Shown here piece after piece: positions 35,129 to 44,310 of a stretch of 64,000 nucleotides of DNA (the stretch's first letter is position 1; each line of letters begins with the position of its first letter). The stretch is taken from assembly GCF_014203395.1 (NCBI RefSeq), contig NZ_JACHIW010000001.1, forward strand, positions 5,005,501 to 5,069,500, written 5' to 3'. The notes below the pieces were generated by a model. That model did not search any database, was not told where the DNA came from, and saw only the letters and a list, made by a program, of their open reading frames with translations. This DNA comes from Saccharopolyspora phatthalungensis (GTDB lineage Bacteria; Actinomycetota; Actinomycetes; Mycobacteriales; Pseudonocardiaceae). The position numbers were made by a program, and so were the translations under genes.

Positions 35129-35166
35129 CGCCCCGGCGCGGATTCCCCGAACCCTGAGGTGCACCT

Positions 35167-36243
35167 ATGACGACCATAGAACGCCCGCGCAGTCGAGCGG
35201 GTGTCCTGTCAATCCCGATCAATGCCAGCGCGGCGGTGTGGGTGATGACGGCGGTGCTGTTCGCCGTCAGCCCGCTGCTCGCCCCGGGCGTGATGAGCGC
35301 GGCATCGCTCAACTCGATGCTCCCGTTCGCCGCGATCCTGGTTATCGCTTCCGTCGGCCAAACCCTGGTGGTCCAGCAGGGCGGAATCGACCTGTCCATC
35401 GCAGGCACGATTTCCGCCACGGCTGTCGTCGTCACGAATTACGCCGCGCTGGACGGCTCGCGGCTACCAATCGCGTTGGTGCTGGCGCTCGTGGTCGCCG
35501 TGGCGATAGGTCTTGTCAACGGCGGCCTCGTGGCGCTGCTGGGTGTCAACCCGATCGTCGCGACGCTGGGGGTGAACTCGCTCCTGCTGGGGCTCGTCCA
35601 AGCGGTCTCGGGCGGCGCGCCGACGGCAGCGCCGGACGTACTGACGCGCGCCGCGCTCTCGCATGTCCTCGGCATCCCGACGACTGTGCTCATCGCCGTT
35701 GTCTTCGTCGTTGCCGTTACGGTGGTCATCAAGAAGACAGCAGTCGGCAGGCAGTTCGAGTTCGTCGGTGCGAACTCGCGCGCCGCGCGGGCGGCTGGGC
35801 TTACTGTGGCCCGGACGATCGCGACTGCCTACGTCGGGGCGGCGCTCTGCTATGCGGTCGCCGGGGTGCTCATCGCGGGATTCCTGCGCACCCCCGGGCT
35901 CTTCGTCGGCGACAGCTATCTGCTTCCGTCGATCGCGTCGGTGGTGCTCGGTGGTACCTCGCTGGCCGGCGGAATGGGCAGCGTGATCGCTACTGCCGGC
36001 GGTGCCGTGTTTCTGACACAGCTGAACCAGGTCGTTCTCGCTCAGGGCGCCACGACCGCGGTGCAGTACCTCATTCAGGGCGGAATCATCGCATTGGGAA
36101 TGGGTGCGCGCGGTATCGCGCCGTGGATTTCGCGGCGGGCGCGGTCGAGGGTCATGCGAAGTGGGTCGTCTCCCCACGAAGCGGAAGACCTGACTTCGGC
36201 AACGGACGATCCGACCAACACCGTATTGGAAGTGCGGCGATGA
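35167..36243 (+). CDS. ABC transporter permease (RbsC type)
   Basis: 358 residues with about eight to ten membrane segments. The family loop IASVGQTLVVQQGGIDLSI (about 60-78) is conserved, and LGGTSLAGGMGSV lies near the C-terminus. It is one of two permease units of the importer; the other is fused to the ATPase. It starts 38 bases after the binding protein, and the ATP-binding gene overlaps its stop (ATGA). Confidence 0.88.
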   Translation: MTTIERPRSRAGVLSIPINASAAVWVMTAVLFAVSPLLAPGVMSAASLNSMLPFAAILVIASVGQTLVVQQGGIDLSIAGTISATAVVVTNYAALDGSRLPIALVLALVVAVAIGLVNGGLVALLGVNPIVATLGVNSLLLGLVQAVSGGAPTAAPDVLTRAALSHVLGIPTTVLIAVVFVVAVTVVIKKTAVGRQFEFVGANSRAARAAGLTVARTIATAYVGAALCYAVAGVLIAGFLRTPGLFVGDSYLLPSIASVVLGGTSLAGGMGSVIATAGGAVFLTQLNQVVLAQGATTAVQYLIQGGIIALGMGARGIAPWISRRARSRVMRSGSSPHEAEDLTSATDDPTNTVLEVRR

Positions 36244-38783
36244 CCCTCGAACACAGTCAACCCGATCAGGAGATTCGCTCGCGGATGGAGCAACTGCTTG
36301 TTCTCAACGATGTGACGAAGCGTTTCTCGGGCGTCGTCGCGCTGCACTCCGCCTCACTTGAAGTGCTGGCCGGAGAGGTCCACGCGGTCGTCGGCGAGAA
36401 CGGCGCCGGTAAGTCCACGATGATGGCGATCGCCTCCGGTGCCCTTGCCCCGGACGCAGGCACCGTTCAGATCTGCGGTACGCCGCTGCCACGAGCCGAT
36501 CCGCGCGCCGCACAGGCGCTCGGGCTCGCCGTAGTCCACCAGCACCCCGCCCTGTTGCCTGACTTGACAGTCGAGGAGAACCTCTACTTCGGGGTGCCGC
36601 CGCACCAGCGTCCGCGTGGGCTCCGGAGTCGCAGGAGATGGTCCAGGCAGGTGCTCGCTGTCGCTGCCGACCACGTCGACCCGGCTGCCCGGATCGCCTC
36701 GTTGAGCGTCGCCGATCGCCACCTGGTTGAAATCAGCAAGGCGCTCGCCACCGATCCACGGGTGTTGCTGCTCGATGAACCCACCGAGCCGCTCAACGCC
36801 GCGCAGTGCGAGACCCTGTTCGACCTGATCGCGGACATCGCCGCGCGGGGAGTCGCGGTCGTCTACATCTCGCACCGGATCCCGGATGTGCTTCGTGTCG
36901 CGGACCGGCTCACTGTGCTGCGAGACGGGCGGATCCGAGGCACTCATGCCGCCGACAGCCTGTCCGAACAGGACGTGGTCACCTTGATCGTCGGACGCGA
37001 GCTGGAGTCCACCTTCCCGCCGAAGGCCGACGCCGAAGACCTGCGCGCGGAGACCACCGTCGCTGTTGACGTCAAGGACCTGTCCGGGCCCGGCTTTGGG
37101 CCCGTGAACTTCACGCTCCGCCGCGGTGAGATCCTTGGTCTGGCCGGCGTGCAGGGCAATGGGCAGCAGGGCTGTCTCCGGGCACTCGCCGGTCTTGAAC
37201 GGTCACGTGGTGAGGTGCGGCTCAATGGTGAGCGCGTGGATGTCACCACGCCGAAGCGGGCGGCGGAGTCAGGATTCCGCTATGTCCCGGAGGACCGGCA
37301 TAGCGAGGGCGTCGTTCTCGACATGACAGCCCGCGAGAATGCTGCGATCTCAGCTTTGCGTTTCTTCAGTCGCGGCGGGCTCCTTAGGCGCCGTGATGAG
37401 CGCGACGCCGTCAGCCTGCAGTTCGGGGCGTTGCAGGTGAAGTCTCCCAGCATTGAGACCAGAGTGGGAGACCTCTCGGGAGGCAACCAGCAGAAGGTTG
37501 TTCTCGCCAGGTGTCTGCTGGCCAAACCCGCTGTCCTGCTCACTAACGAGCCGACGCAGGGGGTCGATGCCGGGGCTCGAGTGGAGATCTATGAGGCTTT
37601 GCGTGGCGCCGCATCGAGCGGCGTCGGGGTTGCGCTCGTGTCGAGCGACGGGGTCGAGCTCGAGGGTCTTTGCGATCGCGTACTGGTGTTCTCGCGTGGG
37701 ACCGTAGTCCGGGAACTGGCCGGGGACGAGGTCACCGAGCGCGCAATCACCTCGGCGGCGGTTACCGCGACGGCGGTCCGCGATGAGGCCAAGGAGGAGA
37801 CGGTGACACCGCGATGGCGGCGCTGGTTGTCCGGCGACCAATTCCCCGCCGCCATCCTGGTCGCCGTCGCCCTTCTCCTTGCGCTCGGTATGGGCGTGAT
37901 GTCCGCTCGCTACTTCAGCTCCTTCAATGTCCAGTCCATTCTGCTGCTCGCCGCCGCCCTCGGCCTTGCCGGTGTGGGACAGTTGATGGCGATCGTCATC
38001 GGCGGGATCGACCTGTCCATCGGCCCCATGATGGGATTAGGTCTCGTCACAGCCTCGCTCCTCATACCGTCCGGCGCGAGCTCAAGTCAGACGGTGGTGG
38101 GTGTGCTGGTCGTGCTCGGTCTCGGCGTACTCGTCGGACTGGTCAATGCGTTGTTGATCGCGTTCGCCAACATCACGCCCGTCGTCGCGACATTGGCCAC
38201 CTACATCGCGTTGCAGGGCGTTTCGCTGACGCTACGCCCGTCGCCGGACGGTGCTGTCGACACTGCGTTCATCGACGGGGTTCAGCAGAACCTCGGCGCC
38301 GTGCCGGTGGCTTTCGTCGTGTTGGTAGTGGTCGCGCTCGGGCTCGAGGCGCTGCTTCGCTGGCATCGCTGGGGCATCGGGCTGCGCGCCGTAGGCTCCG
38401 GAACGAGCATCGCTCAGCGAGTCGGCGCCCGCGTACGCCTGCTCACCGTCAGCGCCTATGCCGGCTGTTCGTTGCTAGCCGCAGCCGCATCTCTACTCCT
38501 CACGGCACAAATCGGCATCGGTGACGCGACCGCCGGGGTGGGGTACACGCTGACTGGAATCACGGCTGTCGTGCTCGCCGGAGCCAGCATCACCGGCGGT
38601 CGCGGCGCCTTCTTGCCGGTGGTCATCGCCGCCGTTCTCCTGGTACAGATGATCAATGCGATCCCGTTCCTCGGGCTCGACCAATCCTGGCAGTACTACG
38701 TCAGCGGAATCGTCGTCGTGGTAGCCGCCGCCGTCTACAGCCTCCTTCGGCGTCGTGCCGCGGGACCAAGTTCCCGGCCCTAG
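36240..38783 (+). CDS. ABC transporter ATPase (RbsA type) fused to a permease (RbsC type)
   Basis: 847 residues. NBD1 (about 18-240) has Walker A GENGAGKST and Walker B LLLDEPTEPL. Its signature region is degenerate (LSVADRHLVEISKAL). NBD2 (about 260-500) has the usual weak P-loop of RbsA second halves (GVQGNGQQG), a good signature LSGGNQQKV and a Walker B with Asn for Asp (LLTNEPTQGVD). From about 525 a complete RbsC-like permease follows (VGQLMAIVIGGIDLSIGPMMG; VVLAGASITGGRG). The frame is open throughout and both halves have normal bias, so it looks like a true fusion, not a misread stop. It would pair with the separate permease as a heterodimer. Confidence 0.88.
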   Translation: MTLEHSQPDQEIRSRMEQLLVLNDVTKRFSGVVALHSASLEVLAGEVHAVVGENGAGKSTMMAIASGALAPDAGTVQICGTPLPRADPRAAQALGLAVVHQHPALLPDLTVEENLYFGVPPHQRPRGLRSRRRWSRQVLAVAADHVDPAARIASLSVADRHLVEISKALATDPRVLLLDEPTEPLNAAQCETLFDLIADIAARGVAVVYISHRIPDVLRVADRLTVLRDGRIRGTHAADSLSEQDVVTLIVGRELESTFPPKADAEDLRAETTVAVDVKDLSGPGFGPVNFTLRRGEILGLAGVQGNGQQGCLRALAGLERSRGEVRLNGERVDVTTPKRAAESGFRYVPEDRHSEGVVLDMTARENAAISALRFFSRGGLLRRRDERDAVSLQFGALQVKSPSIETRVGDLSGGNQQKVVLARCLLAKPAVLLTNEPTQGVDAGARVEIYEALRGAASSGVGVALVSSDGVELEGLCDRVLVFSRGTVVRELAGDEVTERAITSAAVTATAVRDEAKEETVTPRWRRWLSGDQFPAAILVAVALLLALGMGVMSARYFSSFNVQSILLLAAALGLAGVGQLMAIVIGGIDLSIGPMMGLGLVTASLLIPSGASSSQTVVGVLVVLGLGVLVGLVNALLIAFANITPVVATLATYIALQGVSLTLRPSPDGAVDTAFIDGVQQNLGAVPVAFVVLVVVALGLEALLRWHRWGIGLRAVGSGTSIAQRVGARVRLLTVSAYAGCSLLAAAASLLLTAQIGIGDATAGVGYTLTGITAVVLAGASITGGRGAFLPVVIAAVLLVQMINAIPFLGLDQSWQYYVSGIVVVVAAAVYSLLRRRAAGPSSRP

Positions 38784-38895
38784 TTGTTGCGGGTCATGAC
38801 GTTGTTGACGCCAGAGTGATCGGGGCGGCCGAGGGGACGGATCTTCCGGCGGGAGGATGAGAACGACCAAGTAACTCGTCGCCCGACCGGAAAGA
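38784..38895. terminator. Inverted repeat after the ABC operon
   Basis: GGACGGATC-TTCCGG-CGGG (38835-38853) pairs with 38882-38902 apart from two single-base bulges. It forms a stem of about 19 bp with a loop of about 28. It lies after the last ABC gene and can act as its terminator. The right arm runs into the hydantoinase B remnant. Confidence 0.5.
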
Positions 38896-39180
38896 TCCGT
38901 CCACAGTGGCTCGGTCTGCTACGTGCAGTATCCGGACCAGGCCGGCACACTGTCGCTTGTCGTGTCCGGCGGCACGGGCAAGGTCGCGAACCAGAACGTT
39001 GGCCTTGCCGGGGGTTATCCCGGCAACTCCCAACTCGATCTCGTGGTGCGCGGCATCGACGTGCCCCAGCTGGCCGACACGAGCGCCATCCCCGGCGACC
39101 TGAACGAGCTCGGTGGCGATATCGAGGTGTTGCTCCGGCGAGACTCGGGCGGCCAGTGGTGGATCTATCATGAACGCGTG
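38896..39180 (+). pseudogene. Hydantoinase B/N-methylhydantoinase-type gene end
   Basis: An open frame gives GSVCYVQYPDQAGTLSLVV, then VGLAGGYPGNSQLDLVVRG and IPGDLNELGGDIEVLL. This is the pattern of the last ~90 residues of hydantoinase B/oxoprolinase proteins (a GGYPG turn and a closing LGG segment). Those proteins are usually ~550 residues, so nearly all is lost. The frame has no stop before the TetR gene and runs into it. It may once have worked with the amidohydrolases to the left. Confidence 0.5.
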
Positions 39181-39823
39181 TCGAAAGGAAGTGGGTCCGC
39201 ATTGTCCGCTGGCGGAGTAAGCAGTCGCGAGGTCATCCTGGACGCGGCCCGAACCCTCATCGCCAGCAAAGGCTTACGACGGCATGGTCATCTCGGACCT
39301 GTGCTCGTTGTCCGGGCTACCGGCCAGTTCGATCTACTATCACTTCGGAAACAAGCTCGGTGTGCTGGCCTCGCTGCTTGAGCGCTCTTTGGAGGAATTT
39401 CACAAGAAGTTTCCGAGCCCCGGCTCGTTCGATGACCGCGAACCGCTTGAGCGGTTCGAGATGTGGTTCACGGCGGCCTGCGCCTCCCTCGATCAGCAGC
39501 CCGAGTACCTTCGCCTCTTGCTGGCCATCAGTGTTGGCCCACACAAGGACGCGGAGCCGGTACAGGCAACCGTGCGTCGCATCCGGGACTACGCCCACGC
39601 GTCCTGGGTGGAGGCACTTACCCCGATTTTCGCGCCGAATGGCGGCGAAGTCGACGCGGCCTTCATCGACGAGCTGGCGGTGCTGGGGCGGGCTGTCACG
39701 GATGGGCTGTCGGTGACCAACAGCTTCGATGGTGTGCCCTACAGCTCGCACGTGGGTCCCTTCGTCTCCCTGATCCGTGGTCTCGCGCAACAGCGAGGCC
39801 ACGACAGGGGGCGCGAGATCTGA
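39178..39823 (+). pseudogene. TetR-family regulator with a one-base frameshift
   Basis: GTG 39178 begins a TetR N-terminus (SSREVILDAARTLIASKG). At about 39274 one extra T breaks the frame. Removing it continues as YDGMVISDLCSLSGLPASS and IYYHFGNKLGVLASLLERS, the rest of the helix-turn-helix, and on to the end at 39823. The C-terminal ligand domain is intact in the second frame. It is either a real frameshift that abolishes DNA binding or a sequencing error. The next gene is convergent. Confidence 0.7.
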
Positions 39824-39833
39824 CGGTTCCGCA

Positions 39834-40853
39834 TCATGCGCTCTCGCGCTCGGCGACAGTGCTGAGTGCGATGTCGTAGATCATGTCTTCCTGGCCGCCG
39901 ACCAGCCGTCGCTTGCCGCATTCGGTGAGGAGGTCGCGGACGTCGACCTGGTAGCGGGCGGCGGCGATCTCGGCGTGACGGAGGAACGAGGAGTAGACGC
40001 CGGCATAGCCGAGGGTGAGGGTTTCGCGGTCGACGCGGACAGGCCGATCCTGGAGTGGGCGGATGATGTCGTCCGCGGCGTCCTGCAGCGCGAACAGCTC
40101 GCAGCGGTGCGTGAAACCCATCAGGTCCGCGACGGCGACGAAGGCTTCGATGGGGCAGTTCCCGGCGCCCGCGCCATGGCCGGCGAGTGAGGCGTCAACG
40201 CGGAAGGCACCGTTGTCGACAGCGACCACGCTGTTGGCGACCGAGAGCGAGAGGTTTTCATGGGCGTGGATGCCGATTTCGGTGCCCGGGTCGAGCAGGT
40301 CGCGGTAGGCCCGCACGCGGGCCGCGACGTCATTCATGGTGAGTCTGCCGCCGGAGTCGGTGACATAGACGCACTGCGCGCCGTAGGACTCCATCAGCTT
40401 CGCCTGCTTCGCCAGCTCGTCCGGCGGGGCCATGTGGGAGAGCATCAGGAAACCGGAGACGTCCATGCCGATCTCGCGGGCCGCCGCGATGTGCTGGGCG
40501 GAGATGTCGGCCTCCGTGCAGTGCGTGGCGACCCGGACCGACCGCACGCCCAGCTCGTAGGCGTGCTTCAGTTCGTCGATGGTGCCGACTCCCGGCAACA
40601 GCAGGGTGGTCAACCGGGCGTTCTTCAGCACCGACGCCGCAGCCTCGATCCATTCCCAGTCGGTGTGCGAGCCGGGACCGTAGTTGACCGAGGAACCGGC
40701 TAGGCCGTCGCCGTGGGCGACCTCGATGGCGTCGACGCCGGCCGCCTCGAGCGCGAGCACGATGCGTTGCACGTCCTCGGGCGTGATGCGGTGGCGGATG
40801 GCGTGCATCCCGTCGCGAAGGGTGACGTCCTGGACGAAGATCGGGGTATTCAC
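39834..40853 (-). CDS. 4-hydroxy-2-oxovalerate aldolase
   Basis: 339 residues. It splits 4-hydroxy-2-oxoacids to pyruvate and an aldehyde, the penultimate step of aromatic meta-cleavage. Metal and active-site features of the DmpG/BphI family are seen: [13 protein letters not shown] at the start with the metal Asp, and [13 protein letters not shown] with both metal His. The C-terminal communication domain ([18 protein letters not shown]) docks the acetaldehyde dehydrogenase for channelling. Its start overlaps the stop of that partner by four bases. Confidence 0.94.
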   Translation of the reverse strand: MNTPIFVQDVTLRDGMHAIRHRITPEDVQRIVLALEAAGVDAIEVAHGDGLAGSSVNYGPGSHTDWEWIEAAASVLKNARLTTLLLPGVGTIDELKHAYELGVRSVRVATHCTEADISAQHIAAAREIGMDVSGFLMLSHMAPPDELAKQAKLMESYGAQCVYVTDSGGRLTMNDVAARVRAYRDLLDPGTEIGIHAHENLSLSVANSVVAVDNGAFRVDASLAGHGAGAGNCPIEAFVAVADLMGFTHRCELFALQDAADDIIRPLQDRPVRVDRETLTLGYAGVYSSFLRHAEIAAARYQVDVRDLLTECGKRRLVGGQEDMIYDIALSTVAERESA

Positions 40854-41797
40854 CGGGTTGTCTCCTTGGCTGCGGCGATCCGCTCGGCCATCTGCAGGGC
40901 GGCGGAGGTCATGATGTCGAGGTTGCCCGCATAGGCCGGCAGGTAGTGTGCGGCGCCCTCGACTTCGAGGAACACCGACACCTGGTGGGTCGGACGCGGG
41001 GTCTGCGTGTCGAGCAGGGTCTCGACGGGCTGGTCGGAGGCGATCTCGGTGATCTGAACCGCCTGCTTCAAGCGGTAGCCCCGGACGTAGCCGGCCACAT
41101 CGGCGACCATTTTCTCCACGCTTTGGCGGATCTGGTCGTGGACGGCCGGATCCGGCGCGTCGATGAGGGCGAACACGGTGTCGCGCATGATGAGTGGCGG
41201 CTCTGCGGGGTTGAGGATGATGATCGCCTTGCCGCGTCGGGCGCCGCCAACGCTGACGATCGCCGCCGAGGTGGTCTCGGTGAACTCGTCGATATTGGCT
41301 CGGGTGCCGGGGCCCGCGGATTTGCTCGCGATGGAGGCCACGATCTCCGCGTAGGCGACCGGGACGACTCTGGAGATCGCGGCGACGACCGGAATGGTGG
41401 CCTGCCCACCGCAGGTGACCATGTTGACGTTCGGCGCGTCGAGGTGCTGATCGATATTGACCGCCGGGATGACGTATGGGCCGATCGCGGCGGGGGTGAG
41501 GTCGATGAGCCGCTTGCCGAACGGTTGCAGCCGGGCGGCGTTGGCCTGGTGCGCCTTGGCGGATGTGGCGTCGAAGACGATCTCGATCTCGTCGAAGCCG
41601 GGCAGCGCGAGGAGGCCGTCGACGCCCTCGTGGGTGGTCGCAACGCCGAGGCGCCGCGCGCGGGCCAGGCCATCGGAGTCGGGGTCGATGCCGACCATCG
41701 CGCCCATCTCCAGGCGCTTCGAGGTGCGCAGCACCTTGATCATGAGATCGGTGCCGATATTGCCCGAGCCGATGATGGCGACCTTCGTTGTGCTCAT
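40850..41797 (-). CDS. Acetaldehyde dehydrogenase (acylating)
   Basis: 315 residues. It converts the aldehyde released by the aldolase to acyl-CoA. It has the N-terminal NAD site [18 protein letters not shown], catalytic Cys in [14 protein letters not shown] and a dimerisation segment [14 protein letters not shown]. With the aldolase it forms the usual channelling complex (DmpFG/BphIJ type). It lies 8 bases after the end of the broken hydratase gene, the normal hydratase-dehydrogenase-aldolase order. Confidence 0.94.
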   Translation of the reverse strand: MSTTKVAIIGSGNIGTDLMIKVLRTSKRLEMGAMVGIDPDSDGLARARRLGVATTHEGVDGLLALPGFDEIEIVFDATSAKAHQANAARLQPFGKRLIDLTPAAIGPYVIPAVNIDQHLDAPNVNMVTCGGQATIPVVAAISRVVPVAYAEIVASIASKSAGPGTRANIDEFTETTSAAIVSVGGARRGKAIIILNPAEPPLIMRDTVFALIDAPDPAVHDQIRQSVEKMVADVAGYVRGYRLKQAVQITEIASDQPVETLLDTQTPRPTHQVSVFLEVEGAAHYLPAYAGNLDIMTSAALQMAERIAAAKETTR

Positions 41798-41804
41798 GGT
41801 GTCC

Positions 41805-42184
41805 TCACGCCTCCTTGGGGCTGAAGGAAACCGAGACTGAACCCAGCCCGGTGATGGCGGCCTCGACAGCGGAGCCGGGTTCGACCGGTCGCATCGGGCC
41901 GAGGGCGCCGGAGAGGATCACCTGCCCCGCTCGCAGCGGCTCGCGCCAAGCTGGTGCTGGACGGCCTCGGAGGTCAAGCCGATCTTGCGGCCGACAAGGC
42001 AGGCACCACCGGCAAGACGGGTTTCGGTGATCCGCCGCTGGACGGCGTAGGCGGCCGCGAGGTCGTCCCTCCCGATCAGGTCGCGGACCGGCGGGCAGGG
42101 CTCACCGGAGGTGGCCGCCGTGATCAACCTGCGCGCGGCTTCCTCGATGACGCCGGTGTCCACTGTCGTGGCTGGCTTACTCAT
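41805..42184 (-). pseudogene. 2-keto-4-pentenoate hydratase with internal deletion
   Basis: The N-terminal ~88 residues are normal ([36 protein letters not shown]). At about 41950 the frame jumps. The C-terminus [32 protein letters not shown] then reads in a different frame to a stop at 41805. Some 110-130 residues are missing compared with the ~260-residue family, including much of the metal site. It should make no active enzyme, leaving this meta-pathway gene set one step short. Confidence 0.75.
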
Positions 42185-42227
42185 GCGACGCATGATCTGC
42201 GGACCCGCTAGGGCCTGACTACCGTCA

Positions 42228-42246
42228 AGTTCCGCTCACCGGAACT
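42228..42246. promoter_or_regulatory. Palindrome AGTTCCG-N5-CGGAACT, likely IclR operator
   Basis: A perfect 7+5+7 palindrome between the hydratase start (42184) and the IclR start (42389). TTCCG-N5-CGGAA is a form known for actinobacterial IclR-family regulators, so the adjacent IclR protein probably binds here. Confidence 0.55.
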
Positions 42247-42388
42247 ACACTCGGGTTGGTGAGCGGCGCGATCCCGTCCAGCGGCGCTCGCCCGCACAGC
42301 CTCGCGACGTCCAGGAGCACTCCATGTCTGCACCCGCCTTCGTTGTCCACTTCGGACAGCGGCTGAGGCCGGACGAGGCCGCATAGCC

Positions 42389-43156
42389 ATGGCCGAACCG
42401 CTGCCCCCCGGTCCGGAAACGGTGCTCGGGAAGACCATGAAGGTGCTGGGCGCCTTCACCGCGGACGACGCGGTACTCGGCTTCACGGATCTCCAGCTGC
42501 GTACCGAACTGCCGAAGGCGACCCTGCATCGGCTGCTCGGTGATCTCGTGGGCGCCCGGCTGCTGGAGAAGGTCGACGGCGCGTACCGGCTCTCGCGTTT
42601 CGTTTTCGAGCTCGGCATGCGGGCCTCGGTGGAGCGGACCCTGCTTGAGGTGGCGATTCCCTTCCTGGAGGAGCTCTACGAGCGCACCCACGAAACCGTC
42701 CACCTCGGTGTCCGGGAGGGACACGAGGTGGTCTATGTCGCCAAGATGGGCGGCCATCGTCAGGTCACATCGCCTTCCAGGCTCGGTGGACGCATGCCGC
42801 TGCACGCCACGGCGATCGGCAAGGCTCTGCTGGCATGGGCGCCCGAGGAGGTGCGCGAGGACGTGCTCGCCGGGCGACTTCGACGATGTTCGCCCCGCAC
42901 TATCGTCAACCGAGCAGTGCTGCGCCGCCAACTCGACGACGTCCTCGAACGCGGCGTGGCCTTCGAGCACGAAGAATCCGCCGTGGGCGTCACCTGTGTG
43001 GCCGCACCTGTACTCGGGGACTACGACGAAGTCCTTGCGGGCGTGAGCGTCACGGGACCAGTAGGTCGCTTCGAGCCGATCCGTTGCGCGAGCGCGGTAC
43101 GCGCGGCCGCGGCCGGCGTCGCCGCGACACTCGCGCGCCGATCACGCTTGCGCTGA
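42389..43156 (+). CDS. IclR-family transcriptional regulator
   Basis: 255 residues. It has an N-terminal winged helix (VLGKTMKVLGAF..LPKATLHRLLGDLVGARLLE) and a C-terminal effector-binding domain (GRMPLHATAIGKALLAW, RGVAFEHEESAVGVTCVAAPVLG). IclR proteins control aromatic-acid and other catabolic operons. It is divergent from the hydratase-dehydrogenase-aldolase set and is its probable regulator. Confidence 0.9.
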   Translation: MAEPLPPGPETVLGKTMKVLGAFTADDAVLGFTDLQLRTELPKATLHRLLGDLVGARLLEKVDGAYRLSRFVFELGMRASVERTLLEVAIPFLEELYERTHETVHLGVREGHEVVYVAKMGGHRQVTSPSRLGGRMPLHATAIGKALLAWAPEEVREDVLAGRLRRCSPRTIVNRAVLRRQLDDVLERGVAFEHEESAVGVTCVAAPVLGDYDEVLAGVSVTGPVGRFEPIRCASAVRAAAAGVAATLARRSRLR

Positions 43157-43205
43157 GGTTCGGCCGTCACGGAGCTCGACGTGATGACCTGGCCCCAGGA
43201 CGTAT

Positions 43206-43290
43206 GTGCTCGCCGGAGGCGGAATCCGTCACCGGCACGCAGCTGACCCTCGACGGCGGTTGGAGCGCAAAGGAGAAGCAAGCAATGGCA
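43206..43290 (+). pseudogene. Short-chain dehydrogenase C-terminal remnant
   Basis: The frame reads PEAESVTGTQLTLDGGWSAKEK, the unmistakable last ~20 residues of an SDR enzyme (VTGTxLxVDGGW). Nothing SDR-like precedes it. GGAG and an ATG (MATEALA) directly follow and may be the first codons of a further gene that was also lost. A 14-bp hairpin comes next. Confidence 0.55.
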
Positions 43291-43348
43291 ACAGAGGCAC
43301 TTGCTCGCCCGTCTTGCCCGTCGGTGACAAGGCCGACAACCGCACAGT

Positions 43349-43379
43349 GGCCCGCGACCGGAAGATCCGGTCGCGGGCC
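43349..43379. terminator. Strong hairpin terminator
   Basis: A perfect 14-bp stem (GGCCCGCGACCGGA and its complement) with loop AGA, followed by a short TTT. It lies between the IclR gene (plus) and the end of the metallo-hydrolase (minus) and can serve both. Confidence 0.65.
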
Positions 43380-43398
43380 GCGTGTTTGCCGTCCCGCA

Positions 43399-44310
43399 TC
43401 AGTCTTGTCCTGGCTGGTTGGGGAGCCAGGTGTATCCCTCACCTATCCGTCGCAGGTGCCCGAGGCCCGGAAACGGGAAGTGGTACGCGAACACCGAATA
43501 ACGCTGTGTGTCCACAAGGTCGTAGATCCGGCGCCGCTGTGTGGTCGCGGCGGGCTTGTCGTAGTCGAACTGGAAGCCCCAGTCGGGACGCTGTAGCAGC
43601 AGGACGTAGTGGTGGCATAAATCGCCCCAGCAGATCATGGTCTTGTTTCCGCTGGCGATCTTGTACACGATATGGCCCGGGCTGTGTCCCGGTGTCGCAA
43701 TCGCGGTGATCCCGGGTACGACCTCCTCGCCATCGCCGATGAGCTGCAGCCTGCCGTTGTAGGCGTTGAGGTTCAGGTCGGCGCCGATGTAGTGGTCCTT
43801 CATGTGCTGGTTCGGCGCCGCGTCCACTTGCGACAGATCCGTCCAGTGCCGGTAGTCGGCCTCGCTCACGATCACCCTCGCGTTGGGGTACAGAGCTTTA
43901 CCTTGCGCGTCGACCAGGCCCCAGCAGTGGTCCGGATGGGCATGAGTGATCGCGACGATGTCGATGTCCTCCGGGCTGATCCCGGCGGACTTCATGTTCG
44001 GCACCGCCTTTCCCGTCTGCGGGCCGAACGTCCGCACTCCGAGCTCGGGCACCGTGCCAACGCCGGTGTCAAAAAGCACGCGCCCGCTGGGAGTGTCGAC
44101 GATGAGCAGGTTCTGGTTGAGCAGCACGCGCTCCGGCGAGAGGTAGTGGGCTTCCAGCAGCGCGTCGACCTCGTCCGGGTCGGCGTTGGGGAAGTTCTCC
44201 CGGGCCGGCCCCATCTCCAGCAGGCCGTCACTGACGACGGTGCACTCGAAACCCCCGTGCTGGAACCTGGTCCACCCTTCCTGACACCAGATACCGATGT
44301 TGTCAGACAT
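43399..44310 (-). CDS. Metallo-beta-lactamase-fold hydrolase
   Basis: 303 residues. The zinc motif THAHPDHCWG (about residue 127) is followed by the third-ligand His in TPGHSPGH (about 208) and a later Asp (CWGDLCHHY). The fold serves lactonases, thioesterases and quorum-quenching enzymes; lactone or ester hydrolysis in the aromatic pathway is possible. The ATG at 44310 overlaps the transporter stop by eight bases, so the two are coupled. Confidence 0.85.
   Translation of the reverse strand: MSDNIGIWCQEGWTRFQHGGFECTVVSDGLLEMGPARENFPNADPDEVDALLEAHYLSPERVLLNQNLLIVDTPSGRVLFDTGVGTVPELGVRTFGPQTGKAVPNMKSAGISPEDIDIVAITHAHPDHCWGLVDAQGKALYPNARVIVSEADYRHWTDLSQVDAAPNQHMKDHYIGADLNLNAYNGRLQLIGDGEEVVPGITAIATPGHSPGHIVYKIASGNKTMICWGDLCHHYVLLLQRPDWGFQFDYDKPAATTQRRRIYDLVDTQRYSVFAYHFPFPGLGHLRRIGEGYTWLPNQPGQD

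Noticed and set aside
35238..36240. Upstream in-frame extension of the ABC fusion gene
   Set aside because: This part is the RbsC-type permease gene read out of frame; the ATG at 36240 overlaps its stop and begins the ATPase.
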